From Methylomonas methanica (GTDB lineage Bacteria; Pseudomonadota; Gammaproteobacteria; Methylococcales; Methylomonadaceae): a DNA stretch of 64,000 bases. How positions within the stretch are numbered: position 1 is the first letter of the stretch; the number at the start of each line of letters is the position of its first letter. The position numbers and the translations under genes were made by a program. The stretch is from assembly GCF_001644035.1 (NCBI RefSeq), contig NZ_LUUG01000049.1, forward strand, positions 124,001 to 188,000. Direction: 5' to 3'. The notes under the pieces were generated by a model, which saw only the letters and a program-made list of their open reading frames with translations, did not search any database and was not told where the DNA came from. Positions 17,083 to 26,790 of the stretch are shown one piece after another.

Positions 17083-19487
17083 ACACGCTCTGGTATAAGA
17101 TCTGGGCCGACTTATGGCTGACTAAAAGCCGCACTGCCCTTGCTATTATTAGCATCGCGGCCGGCGTCTGCTGCGTCGGCACCTTGTTCGGTATGATCGA
17201 TTTATTGCTGAGTAAAATGGATGCCGCGCATCGGCAATCGCAACCCTCGCATATCAATCTGATTTTGCGTAACGATGCCGACATCGGTTTGCTGGAGCAA
17301 GTTAAAGCCATACCTGGCGTAGCCGGCGTCGATACCATGACGCCGCTGAGCGTCCACTTCCGGCAACCTGGCGAGACCGACTGGCGCCTGGGTACACTGA
17401 TAATCCGCCCCGACTATGGCAATCAACATTTCGACAAAACCGCTTTGCAATCCGGTAATTGGCCAAGCGCGGATCAGATAGCAATAGAAAACCTCTCCGC
17501 CCTGTCCAGCGACATACAAAGCGGCAACATCGAATTCGAAACCACCCAAGGCCCGCAAACCTGGCCTATCGGCGGCATCGTCCGTCACCCCTTTGTTAAG
17601 CCGCCCAAATTCGGCGGTCAAGTGCATTTTTTTGCCGGCGCGGCCCAAGCCGCCCAATTCGGCATTCCGGCACATAGTTTTCGGCAATTATTGGTGCAAA
17701 TCGCCGATCCTTACCACAGCGAAACCGCCCGCAGCGTCGCCAACCAAATTCGCAGCCTGCTGACCGCGCAGCATATCGGCGTCAACGTCACCCTGTTACA
17801 AGACCCTGAACAACATTGGGGCCGGCCGTTTTTAGCCGGCATCAATGGCGTCTTGCAAGTTATGGCATTGGTCTCGTTAGCCCTGGCTAGCGTACTGATT
17901 TTAAACACAGTATCGGCCCATATCACCCAGCAAACCGATCAAATCGGCGTGATGAAAGCGCTGGGTGGCAGAACTAAAACCATCGCCAAATTGTATCTGC
18001 TGGAAATCCTGTTGCTGGCTTTGCTGGCGATAGTCTTAGCCATGCCGCCGGCGCTGGCAGGCGCTTATTTCAGCTCTTGCCGGCTGTTGGCTTTATTCAA
18101 TATAGCCTGCGGTGAATTTGCGGTTTCCGTACCCACCATTATCTACATGCTACTGGGCGGCCTACTGGCACCTTTACTGGCGGGCTTGGTCCCGATTCTG
18201 CGCGGCGCGGCGCTGACGGTGCGCATGGCCATCGCCAGTTATGGCGTGGGCGCGGATTTTGGCTACAACCGTTTTGATCTTTGCATAGAAAAGTTCGGGG
18301 CTCGTTTTCTGCCGACTCTATCCGCCGCGGCGCTGGGGAATTTGTTCCGCCGCAAAGCCAGGCTGGTGCTGACGCAAAGCGTTTTGATCGTTGCCGGCGT
18401 GATGTTTTTGGTGTTGACCAGCTTGATCGCCTCGCTGAATTTAACCCTGGACCGGGAAATGGCCCGCAGCCGCTATGCCGTGCGGCTGGGTTTTACCATC
18501 GACCAGCCCGAACAAAAAATTCGCGACATCGCTGCCGCAGCCGGCACGGAAAATATCGAATTCTGGCAACGATCCAGCATGCAAATAACCAAGGACGGCC
18601 TAGCCTTACCGCAAAAAGGCAGCCTGGGCTTGCAAATGTTAGCCTTACCCAAAGACTCAAACCTGTATCAACCGCTGATTGAATCCGGGCGCTGGTTGCA
18701 AGCCAGCGACGCCGGCGAGCGCGTGCTGGTGCTAAGTGCCGATACCGCTGCGCTGAACGGTGTCCGAGCGGGCGACAGCCTGGACGTTGCGCTAGGGACC
18801 CATCACGAGAAATGGCAAGTTGTAGGTATTTATCGCTGGTTGGCGGGCAATAGTTATGCGGTGGAACCGGCCTTTGCTCCGCTGGAAACCCTACGGCGGA
18901 TTACCCATAGCCGGGATATGGCGTCGTTCGCATTACTCGATACGCCGGTGGCCGATCTGAATCACGAAGCCGACTATCTGCGCAACTTGCAGCAGCGTTT
19001 TCAAGATCAAGGCGTGCAACTGGATGTTTACACCACGCTCGCCAAACTCGAACAACGCCAATTTGCCCGTAACCAGTTCAAACCGGTACTGAACACCTTG
19101 CTCGGCTTGGCCTGCATGATTGCGGCAGTCGGCGGCATCGGCCTGTCCGGCACCTTGGCAATTAGTGTATTGCAGCGCATTCGCGAAATAGGCGTATTGC
19201 GTGCCATCGGCGCCCCCTCCAAAGTAGTGTTCCGCATGTTTTTACTCGAAGGCTTATTGCATGGCGTTATGGCCTGGTTTCTGAGCATTCCGCTTGCCTA
19301 TCTGGCCGCAGAACCTCTAGCCAAACAACTCGGACAAACTATGCTTGGCATACAACTGGATTTCAGCTTCGACTTCTGGGCTATTCTGTACTGGCTGATA
19401 ATTGTGTTAACCGTGGCCTGGATAGCTGCTTTTTGGCCTGCGCGTAAAGCGACCCAGCTAAGCATCAGGGAGTGCCTGGGACACTGA
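17079..19487 (+). CDS. FtsX-domain ABC transporter permease (MacB type)
   Basis: This 802-residue permease has one N-terminal membrane helix, a periplasmic MacB_PCD-like domain (about 45-240), a first FtsX block (about 265-380), a second transmembrane helix and periplasmic domain (about 425-665), and a second FtsX block near the C-terminus (LACMIAAVGGIGLSGTLAISVLQRIREIGVLRAIGA). The order matches DUF214-type permeases used in lipoprotein release or peptide export. The TTG start overlaps the ATPase stop codon. The substrate is unknown. The sensor genes that follow in the same direction may monitor its cargo. Confidence 0.92.
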   Translation: MNTLWYKIWADLWLTKSRTALAIISIAAGVCCVGTLFGMIDLLLSKMDAAHRQSQPSHINLILRNDADIGLLEQVKAIPGVAGVDTMTPLSVHFRQPGETDWRLGTLIIRPDYGNQHFDKTALQSGNWPSADQIAIENLSALSSDIQSGNIEFETTQGPQTWPIGGIVRHPFVKPPKFGGQVHFFAGAAQAAQFGIPAHSFRQLLVQIADPYHSETARSVANQIRSLLTAQHIGVNVTLLQDPEQHWGRPFLAGINGVLQVMALVSLALASVLILNTVSAHITQQTDQIGVMKALGGRTKTIAKLYLLEILLLALLAIVLAMPPALAGAYFSSCRLLALFNIACGEFAVSVPTIIYMLLGGLLAPLLAGLVPILRGAALTVRMAIASYGVGADFGYNRFDLCIEKFGARFLPTLSAAALGNLFRRKARLVLTQSVLIVAGVMFLVLTSLIASLNLTLDREMARSRYAVRLGFTIDQPEQKIRDIAAAAGTENIEFWQRSSMQITKDGLALPQKGSLGLQMLALPKDSNLYQPLIESGRWLQASDAGERVLVLSADTAALNGVRAGDSLDVALGTHHEKWQVVGIYRWLAGNSYAVEPAFAPLETLRRITHSRDMASFALLDTPVADLNHEADYLRNLQQRFQDQGVQLDVYTTLAKLEQRQFARNQFKPVLNTLLGLACMIAAVGGIGLSGTLAISVLQRIREIGVLRAIGAPSKVVFRMFLLEGLLHGVMAWFLSIPLAYLAAEPLAKQLGQTMLGIQLDFSFDFWAILYWLIIVLTVAWIAAFWPARKATQLSIRECLGH

Positions 19488-19534
19488 CCGGCTCAGTATT
19501 GGCTTTTATGATTATGCGCGGTAACAACTTTTCA

Positions 19535-21721
19535 ATGACAAAAAACGCTTTGCTTAAATCAAGCAAATTTTTACTACTGAGCTGGTGGCTGCTAGCCAGT
19601 TTTGCGGTTCCAGCCGACGAGCCGGTGCGCATCGGCGTGCTTGCCTATCGGCCCAAGCCGCAAACTCTGGAGCAATGGCAAGCGCTAAGCAAAGTCTTGC
19701 ACCAAGCCATCCCGGAGCGCGAGTTCATCGTCGAAGCCTTGAACTATGACGAACTGGAAACCGGCGTAGACAGTAAACGCTTGGACTTTGTGCTGACCAA
19801 TCCCGGTCACTATGTTCATATCAGCTATCAACATGGCTTTTCAGCGCCGCTGGCAACTTTAGTCAGGCACGAGAACGGCCGCTCCCAAGAGATGTTCGGC
19901 GGTGTGATCTTCGCGCTGGCCGAGCGTCGGGATCTAAACGCGCTAGGCGACCTACGCGGCAAAAAAATCGCCGCCACGAGTCAAGATTCCCTGGGCGGCT
20001 TCCAGATGCAAGCTTACGAAGCCGCCCAAGCCGGCATAGACATTGTCAAGACATCCCAATTGGTACTCACAGGTATGCCGCACGACGCGGTAGTGGAAGC
20101 CGTATTGTCCGGACAAACCGATATAGGCTTCATCCGTAGCGGCGTTCTGGAGGATTTGGCCGCAAGAGGCCAGCTCGACCTGGGGCGGATCAAAATCCTC
20201 AATATGCAAACATCCGCGACCTTCGCACTGTTATCGACGCAACTTTATCCGGAGTGGCCGTTTGTAGCCTTGCCGAGCGTAGACCGTGAACTGGCAAAAA
20301 AAGTCGCCGGCACTTTGTTACTGATGGGCCCCGACCGTATTCCAGGGATTGAGGGCTTTACCATTCCGGCCGATTACAATTCGGTGGAACAATTACTGCG
20401 GAACTTGCGCGCCAAGCCCTTCGACGCCGTTCCGCTATTCACGTTGACGGATATTTGGCAACGTTACCCTACGCCAGTGCTGGCAATCAGCGCCGGCATA
20501 TTGCTAGTGGTGTTGCTCAGCTTGAGTTTATTTTCGTTGAACCGTTATCTGGCGGCGGAACGGCGCCGAGTCCGTGAACAAAATATTCAGCTGGCGGACA
20601 GCGAATACCGCTGGAAATTTGCCCTGGAAGGCGCTGACGAAGGCGTATGGGATTGGGATATCCTTAGCGGCGAGGTGTTTTTTTCACCGCGCTGGAAGTC
20701 GATGATAGGTTATGAGCCCGATGAATTCGCCAATACTTTTGAAGCCTGGCGGGACAGCCTGCATCCCGACGACACTGAGCGGGTGCTTCAAACCCTGTCT
20801 GACTACTTCGACGGCAAGAATAAATTGTATTGGGTGGAGTTTCGCATGCGCTGTAAGGACGGCCGGCATAAGTGGATACTCGCTAAGGGCATGGTGGTGG
20901 CGCACACACCGGAAGGCAAACCGCAACGTATGCTGGGTACGCATGTCGATATCGACAAACATAAACAGATCGAGCAGGAGTTACGGCAAAGCCACGATGC
21001 CTTGTTGCGTTCCAATGTCGATCTGGAACAGTTCGCTTACAGCGTCTCCCACGACATGCGCCAGCCCTTGCGCATGGTGTCCGGCCATTTACAATTTTTG
21101 GAACGCAATCTCCGGGAATCGCTGGATGAAGACGCGCGGCAAAATCTGAATTTTGCGCTGGAAGGCGCCAAGCGCATGGATGCAATGATCGTCTCGCTGC
21201 TGGAGTATTCGCGCGTCGGCCGCAAGACTCAACAAAAATCCTGGATTGCCAGCGATGCGGTCCGCGATGAAGTGTTGCAGTTCGTCGAACCCTTGGCCGC
21301 ACAATGCCAAGCCAACATCCGTTGTCAAGGCGATTGGCCCATCCTGTATGCCAGCCGCGATGAACTGAGCCGCTTGCTGTAAAACCTGCTGGTCAATGCC
21401 CTGCACTATCGCCAAGAATACCAAGCACCCGTTATCGACGTTAACTCCGAGGTCAGTGATGGCTTTTGGCGGCTCAGCGTGCGCGACAACGGTATCGGTA
21501 TAGACCCTGGACAATTTGAGCGGCTGTTTCAGTTCTTCAGCCGCCTGCAAGCACGCCAGCGCTTCGAAGGCACCGGCATGGGCCTGGCTTTGTGCCGGCG
21601 CATAATCGAACATCACAACGGCAAAATTTGGGTGGATTCGGCCGGCGAAGGCCAAGGTTCATGTTTTACTTTTGAAATTCCCTTGGGTTATACCCCCACA
21701 AGCGATAGTCAACCGACATGA
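19535..21721 (+). pseudogene. PhnD-sensor PAS histidine kinase interrupted by in-frame TAA
   Basis: The intact design is a signal peptide, a periplasmic PhnD/TtrS-like binding domain (from EPVRIGVLAYRPKPQ to about residue 290), one membrane helix, a PAS domain (WDWDILSGEVFFSPRWKSM), HisKA (FAYSVSHDMRQPLRMV) and HATPase. A TAA at 21380-21382 stops translation just before the N box. The next codons, in the same frame, give NLLVNALHY, then DNGIGIDPG and GTGMGLALC up to TGA 21719-21721. Relatives have Gln there, so a single C-to-T change (CAA to TAA) is the simplest explanation. The truncated protein would lack ATP binding. Start chosen at MTKNALLKSSKF; earlier in-frame starts overlap the permease gene. 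Confidence 0.85.
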
Positions 21722-23904
21722 ATAATAACCACAAAATCTCGGTTGGCGACCCGCCACACCCAAGCTTGAGCAAACCTCGGTACTACAGTCACTGGCTGAC
21801 GGCAGCAGTCTTGTCAATTACATTGCTGACCAGCTACGAGGCTTGGCGGATTGCGGCCCAGGACTTGGAAAACGAACGCCGGCTGTATTTTGATTTCCGC
21901 GTCCGGCAATTGGTGCAAAGTATTGAGCAACGGCTACAAACTTACGAGCAAATGTTATACGGCGCCAGAGGCTTGTTTGCGGCATCAGGGCTGGTAGAGC
22001 GCAACGAATATCGGGAATATGTATCTGCACTCAATCTCGACCAACGTTTTCCCGGCATCCAGGGCGTGGGCTTTTCGCTGTGGATTCCTAAAATCGAGAA
22101 AGACCGACATGTTGCCGAGCTGCGCAAACAGGGCTTCGCCGATTACGACATCCATCCTATCGGCGAACGGGATTTTTACACCTCGATTATCTATCTGGAA
22201 CCGTTTTCCGGCCGTAATCTACGCGCCTTCAGTTACGACATGTTCTCCGAACCCACCCGCAACCGGGCATTAAGCTATGCCCGCGATAACAACAGCCTGG
22301 GTGTTACCGGAAAGGTTAAGTTACTACAGGAAACCGAGCAAGACGTGCAAGCCGGCTTTTTAATGTACCTGCCGGTGTATAAAAAAGACTTGCCGCACGA
22401 CACGCTAGAGCAGCGCCGCGCCAATATAATGGGCTGGGTTTACGCGCCATTCCGGACCAAGGACTTAATGGCCGGCATCGGCGGCGAACAAGAAGGCGAT
22501 TTGGGATTGGCAATATTCGACGGCGACGAGGTAAACGAAGAAAACCGCATGTACGGCTCGTCGCCGCCGGCAAGCCCTCCCCCGATATTGACCAGCAGAC
22601 AACAGATCGAGCTGGCCGGCCACCCGTGGACTTTATTTATTCACGCCGAACCGAATTTTCAAGCGCGGGTCGATCAAGACAAGCCTGCCATTATCGCCGG
22701 CAGCAGCGTAAGCCTGAGCCTGCTGTTAAGTCTGTTGACCTGGCAGTTGGTGAACAGCCGCAGCCGGGCGATGGCCCTGGCGCAAAACATGACCGCCGAA
22801 TTGCGCGAGAGCGAAAGCCGGTTCCGGGCGATGGCGGACTCGGCGCCGGTGATGATTTGGCTCTCGGACACCGCCAAGCGCTACTACTGGTTTAATAAAG
22901 TCTGGTTGGATTTTACCGGAAATAGCATCGACCAAGAGCAAGGCGACAATTGGACAGCGGGCCTACACCCCGACGATAGCGATGTCTGCCGCGAGCACTA
23001 CAGCCATTGCTTTGATCGGCAGCTGCCTTTTAGCATAGAACATCGTCTAAAACGCCACGACGGTGTATACCGTTGGGTGCTCGATACCGGTATCCCGCGT
23101 TACGATGTCAATGGCGAATTTGTCGGCTATATCGGCTCCTGTATCGACATTACCGAACCTCGACAAATCCGCATGGCACTGGAAACCAGCAACGCCGACC
23201 TGAGCCGGTTCGCGGAAATATCCGCCCATCACTTGATGGAACCGACTCGCCGCTTCACCAGTTTTACCCAGCGTCTGCGCAGTTCGCTCAGCGCCTACCC
23301 GCAGGTATTGGCTGACGAAGACGTCAACGCCAGCCTATGTTATCTGGAACAAGACGCCCAGCGCTTACTGAGTCTGGTGCGCGACATTCAACTTTACATA
23401 ACCGCCGATCAAGCCCGCGACAAAGTCAGCGCAGCGTCTGCCGAAACAGCGGTGGAGACGGTTTTGCGCAACTTTGCCGACAAAATCGCCGCAGTGGGGG
23501 CCACCGTCACTGTCAGTCGCTTACCCGATGCCTACATCGATCTCCCGCGGTTAATCGAGCTGTTCAGCCTGTTTCTGGACAATGCGCTGATCCATGGCCG
23601 CCCGGCTGATCCGGATCTAGCCTTAAAAATTGAGATTGGTGGCGTATCGGAACAGAACGTAAGTCGTTATCATGTCCGCGATAATGGCTCTGGAATTCGT
23701 GCGGAATATCGGCACCGCGTTTTCGAAATCTTCGAGCGCCTAAACTACCGCAATAGCGAGGCCGGCACCGGTATCGGCTTGTCTATTGCCCGCCGCATCA
23801 TTGACAGTTGCGGCGGCAAAATTTGGATTGAAAGTACGGCGCAGAGCGGCACCGCAGTGGTGTTCGAGCTACCCAATATCGAAGGAAATAAGCATGACGG
23901 ATAA
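21718..23904 (+). CDS. CHASE-PAS hybrid-type sensor histidine kinase
   Basis: This 728-residue membrane kinase starts with a transmembrane helix (about 25-43), a periplasmic CHASE domain (about 70-300, including GVGFSLWIPKIEKDRHV) and a second helix near 325. A PAS/PAC domain follows (WLSDTAKRYYWFNKVWLDFTG to VGYIGSCIDITEP), then a HisKA-like segment whose His sits in AHHLMEP, and a HATPase with NALIHGRP, DNGSGI and GTGIGLSIARRI. CHASE domains bind small ligands. The ATG overlaps the stop of the broken kinase (ATGA). The two response-regulator genes downstream are its likely partners. Confidence 0.93.
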   Translation: MNNNHKISVGDPPHPSLSKPRYYSHWLTAAVLSITLLTSYEAWRIAAQDLENERRLYFDFRVRQLVQSIEQRLQTYEQMLYGARGLFAASGLVERNEYREYVSALNLDQRFPGIQGVGFSLWIPKIEKDRHVAELRKQGFADYDIHPIGERDFYTSIIYLEPFSGRNLRAFSYDMFSEPTRNRALSYARDNNSLGVTGKVKLLQETEQDVQAGFLMYLPVYKKDLPHDTLEQRRANIMGWVYAPFRTKDLMAGIGGEQEGDLGLAIFDGDEVNEENRMYGSSPPASPPPILTSRQQIELAGHPWTLFIHAEPNFQARVDQDKPAIIAGSSVSLSLLLSLLTWQLVNSRSRAMALAQNMTAELRESESRFRAMADSAPVMIWLSDTAKRYYWFNKVWLDFTGNSIDQEQGDNWTAGLHPDDSDVCREHYSHCFDRQLPFSIEHRLKRHDGVYRWVLDTGIPRYDVNGEFVGYIGSCIDITEPRQIRMALETSNADLSRFAEISAHHLMEPTRRFTSFTQRLRSSLSAYPQVLADEDVNASLCYLEQDAQRLLSLVRDIQLYITADQARDKVSAASAETAVETVLRNFADKIAAVGATVTVSRLPDAYIDLPRLIELFSLFLDNALIHGRPADPDLALKIEIGGVSEQNVSRYHVRDNGSGIRAEYRHRVFEIFERLNYRNSEAGTGIGLSIARRIIDSCGGKIWIESTAQSGTAVVFELPNIEGNKHDG

Positions 23905-24343
23905 ATCGACTCCGCTGTTCGATGTGCTGCTGGTGGAAGACGAACCCGCCGATGCCCATCTGATAAAAATGAGTTTCAAGGAAAACCGGGTGCGCTGCAA
24001 TCTGCATCATGTCTGGGACGGTGTCGAGGCCATGGCATTTTTGCGGCGGCAAGGCGCCGACTATGCCGATGCACCACGCCCGGATTTGATCTTGCTGGAT
24101 CTAAATATGCCGCGCATGAATGGTCGCGAGTTTCTGGCTAAAATCAAGTCGGAACCCGACTTTGCCAGCATCCCGGCTATTGTACTGACCACCTCGGATA
24201 TCGAGCGCGATGTAGTGGCGACGTATCAACTTGGCGCCAACGGGTACATTACCAAACCCGTGGATGTCGAACAATTTATCGCGGTGGTTCGGCAAATCGA
24301 AGGTTATTGGTTCAATGTAGTGCGCTTACCCAGCAAGCCATAA
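23894..24343 (+). CDS. Single-domain response regulator, Rcp1-like
   Basis: This 149-residue protein is only a receiver domain. The acidic pair is VEDEPADAHLI, the phospho-acceptor Asp is in LILLDLNMPRMNGREF, the switch Thr is in VLTTSD and the Lys is in ITKPVDVEQF. Such CheY/Rcp1-like proteins often accept phosphate from CHASE or phytochrome-type kinases. ATG 23894 with GAAGGA upstream is preferred; the start lies inside the end of the kinase gene (11-bp overlap), which implies coupled translation. Confidence 0.94.
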   Translation: MTDKSTPLFDVLLVEDEPADAHLIKMSFKENRVRCNLHHVWDGVEAMAFLRRQGADYADAPRPDLILLDLNMPRMNGREFLAKIKSEPDFASIPAIVLTTSDIERDVVATYQLGANGYITKPVDVEQFIAVVRQIEGYWFNVVRLPSKP

Positions 24344-24345
24344 AT

Positions 24346-26010
24346 ATGACCGAAGCAACAAATTGCTGCGTTTTATTAATCGAAGACGAACCTGGCGACG
24401 CCAGTCTGGTTCGGCAATATTTGCGCGCCTCGACCAACCTGCGTTTCGAACTGATCTGGCGCGAAAATTTGGCGGATGGCGAACAAATCATTGCCCAGCA
24501 AAAAATCGACGTGGTGCTGGTGGATTTAAGCTTACCGGATTCGCGCGGCCTGGATACGGTCAGGCGTATCCGTAAAGCGACCAGAGTACTGCCGATTATC
24601 GTGCTGACCGGGCACGACGATACCGAGTTTTCTCTGAAGGCTCTGGACTGCGGCGCGCAGGATTATTTGATCAAAACCAGCATCGACACCGACAGCCTGG
24701 TCAGGGCCATACGCTACGCGTTGACGCGGATCAGCTTGGAAAAACGGCTTTACGAATCCGAACAACGGATGGGCATGGCCTTGCAGAGCGCCAGCCTGGG
24801 CCTATGGGATTGGCATATTCCCAGCGGGAAGGTGATCTTCAACGAACTGTGGGCGTCGATATTGGGGTATACGCTCGACGAAGTCGGGTCCGATATCGAT
24901 ATTTGGAAACGCTTGGTGCATCCGGACGATTGGCAAGTCGTCAAAGCCTCTCTGGATCCGCATTTGCGCGGGGAAACCGACCTTTACTCCGCCGAGCATC
25001 GCTTACTCCACAAGCAAGGCCATTGGGTCTGGGTACACGATACCGGCCGGGTGCTGGAATGGGATTTTCATGGCCAACCGATCCGCGCGGTCGGCATCCA
25101 TCAGGATATCAGCTTGCGCAAGGCGTCGGAGTTGCGCGACCACTTGCTGGTGTCGGCCCTGGAAACAGTGGAACACGGTGTCGTCATTACCGATGTAAAT
25201 GCCAATATCGAATGGGCCAATAAAGCCTTTGAAACGCTGACCGGCTTTAGTCGCCACGAAGCTATAGGTATGCGGCCCAACGAGCTGGTCAAATCCGGCA
25301 AGCAAGACCCGACGTTTTATCAGAATTTATGGGACACCATACTGTCCGGAAACACTTGGCGTGGCGAAATCGTCAACCGGCGCAAAAATGGCGAACTGTA
25401 TGACGAAGAGCTGGTGATTTCCCCCGTCAAGGACCAACAAGGTTGCATACGGCATTTCGTCGGCGTCAAGCAGGATGTCAGCGAACGCAAACGAATACAA
25501 ACCGAGCTCTGGGAATTGGCGACGACCGACGGCTTGACCGGTTTTCTAAATCGCCGGCACTTTATGGCCCGCCTGGAAAACGAATTTGCCAGGGTGCAGC
25601 GCAATAATCACCGGGTAGCCGTGTTAATGCTGGATCTGGATCATTTCAAGCAGATTAACGACGGTTACGGACACCCCACCGGGGACGCGATGTTGCAACA
25701 CTTTGCCGGCATTATTCGCGCGGAATTGCGCAAGATAGATGTCGTGGGCCGGATTGGCGGTGAGGAGTTCGCGATATTCATGCCTGAGACCGACGCCGAA
25801 CCAGCCATAATAATTGCCGAACGCTTACGTAACGTACTAGCCGATACACCGCTGGTTATCGATAAGCATACGATTTCGATAACCGTCAGCATCGGGATTG
25901 CCCTGATGCATGCCGATAGCGGTACGGCGGATTGCGTATTGACTAAGGCTGATAAAGCGCTATATACCGCTAAGGAAAATGGCCGGAACAGCGTACGCGT
26001 CTGGCTTTAA
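24346..26010 (+). CDS. Receiver-PAS-PAS diguanylate cyclase
   Basis: This 554-residue cytosolic protein begins with a receiver domain (LLIEDEPGDASLV, acceptor Asp in VVLVDLSLPDSRG). Two PAS/PAC domains follow (about 140-255 and 265-385) and a C-terminal GGDEF domain (about 395-554). The active site is GGEEF, and an RxxD allosteric I-site (RKID) sits five residues before it, so it should make c-di-GMP with product inhibition. The start lies two bases after the previous stop. Phosphorylation by the CHASE kinase could set cyclase activity. It ends the co-directional run that began at 16384. Confidence 0.95.
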   Translation: MTEATNCCVLLIEDEPGDASLVRQYLRASTNLRFELIWRENLADGEQIIAQQKIDVVLVDLSLPDSRGLDTVRRIRKATRVLPIIVLTGHDDTEFSLKALDCGAQDYLIKTSIDTDSLVRAIRYALTRISLEKRLYESEQRMGMALQSASLGLWDWHIPSGKVIFNELWASILGYTLDEVGSDIDIWKRLVHPDDWQVVKASLDPHLRGETDLYSAEHRLLHKQGHWVWVHDTGRVLEWDFHGQPIRAVGIHQDISLRKASELRDHLLVSALETVEHGVVITDVNANIEWANKAFETLTGFSRHEAIGMRPNELVKSGKQDPTFYQNLWDTILSGNTWRGEIVNRRKNGELYDEELVISPVKDQQGCIRHFVGVKQDVSERKRIQTELWELATTDGLTGFLNRRHFMARLENEFARVQRNNHRVAVLMLDLDHFKQINDGYGHPTGDAMLQHFAGIIRAELRKIDVVGRIGGEEFAIFMPETDAEPAIIIAERLRNVLADTPLVIDKHTISITVSIGIALMHADSGTADCVLTKADKALYTAKENGRNSVRVWL

Positions 26011-26041
26011 GGGCCTAATGCAAAAATTGCACAACGCCTTC

Positions 26042-26204
26042 AAGAGGCCGTCGTAAAAGCCCCCTCTGCTCGCGGGAGAGGGTTGGGGTGAGGGGGTGAA
26101 AATCTATAAGCTATTGTTTTGTATACACTCATCCTAACCTTCTCTTTTATACCCAGTGGGTACGGAGGGAGACGGGACTGTTTAGACTTTTACGACAGCC
26201 TCTT
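26042..26204. repeat. MITE-like element with terminal inverted repeats
   Basis: Terminal arms AAGAGGCCGTCGTAAAAG (26042-26059) and CTTTTACGACAGCCTCTT (26187-26204) are inverted repeats matching at 17 of 18 bases and enclose about 127 bp without a gene. The interior has GGGAGAGGGTTGGGGTGAGGG, a motif seen in dispersed repeats of many proteobacteria. The right end touches the stop codon of the next minus-strand gene. Confidence 0.7.
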
Positions 26205-26617
26205 TAAAGAGTGATCGGATAGAACACGTTGGAAAAATCGACATAAATTTCCACGCTATCGCCGCGGCGGCGGTCCTGAATGCGTTTGTCGATAATGTCC
26301 TGCGGCACCGGCAAGCCGTTGCGGCGCCTGTCATTTTTCACATCACGCTGCTTGTAGCATCGGACCAAAACCTCACAGCCATTAAATAACAGACCGTTCA
26401 GATTCTTGATAGCGCGGATGCCGGCCTCGTCGGAACTCACCGACACCAAGCCGTGATGTTCCAACTGATTGGTGCGCCTGTCCCGAATCACCATCACATC
26501 GACCGTTATTACCTGCTCGGCTTGTGCTATTAAATCTTCACTGACCGCCATCGCCACGTAAAAATACAATTCGTTGGGACGGGTCGGAGCCGGGATATTC
26601 CGAAAAAAAAGCAGCAT
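26204..26617 (-). CDS. Hypothetical protein, possibly RRM-like
   Basis: I cannot place this 137-residue protein in a named family. The first 90 residues follow an RNA-recognition-motif pattern: an RNP2-like strand (LLFFRNIP), a second strand (ITVDVMVIRD), an RNP1-like strand (HHGLVSVSSDEAG) and a helix with NLNGLLFNGCEVLVR. The C-terminus is basic (RDVKNDRRRNG, KRIQDRRRGD). RNA binding is an inference from this pattern. The start has no clear ribosome binding site, and the stop codon abuts the MITE-like repeat, so the original 3' end may have been changed by insertion. Confidence 0.6.
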   Translation of the reverse strand: MLLFFRNIPAPTRPNELYFYVAMAVSEDLIAQAEQVITVDVMVIRDRRTNQLEHHGLVSVSSDEAGIRAIKNLNGLLFNGCEVLVRCYKQRDVKNDRRRNGLPVPQDIIDKRIQDRRRGDSVEIYVDFSNVFYPITL

Positions 26618-26650
26618 AAAAATCTAGCTAACAGTAAGCATACAAAATAA

Positions 26651-26681
26651 GCCGGAAGCCGCTTAATACAGCGTTTCCGGC
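26651..26681 (-). terminator. Probable terminator of the carotenoid operon
   Basis: GCCGGAA (26651-26657) pairs with TTCCGGC (26675-26681). On the minus strand the stem is followed by TTATTTTG, downstream of the crtP stop. The T run is imperfect. Confidence 0.5.
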
Positions 26682-26790
26682 GCGGATGCATTTATGCCGG
26701 GCTCAAAACCTGAGCCATGCACAATGCCGACTAAGTGTAGGCTTAAATTTAATGGGCTTATGCAAATCCAGATTTTTTTGTCTGCCAGGG

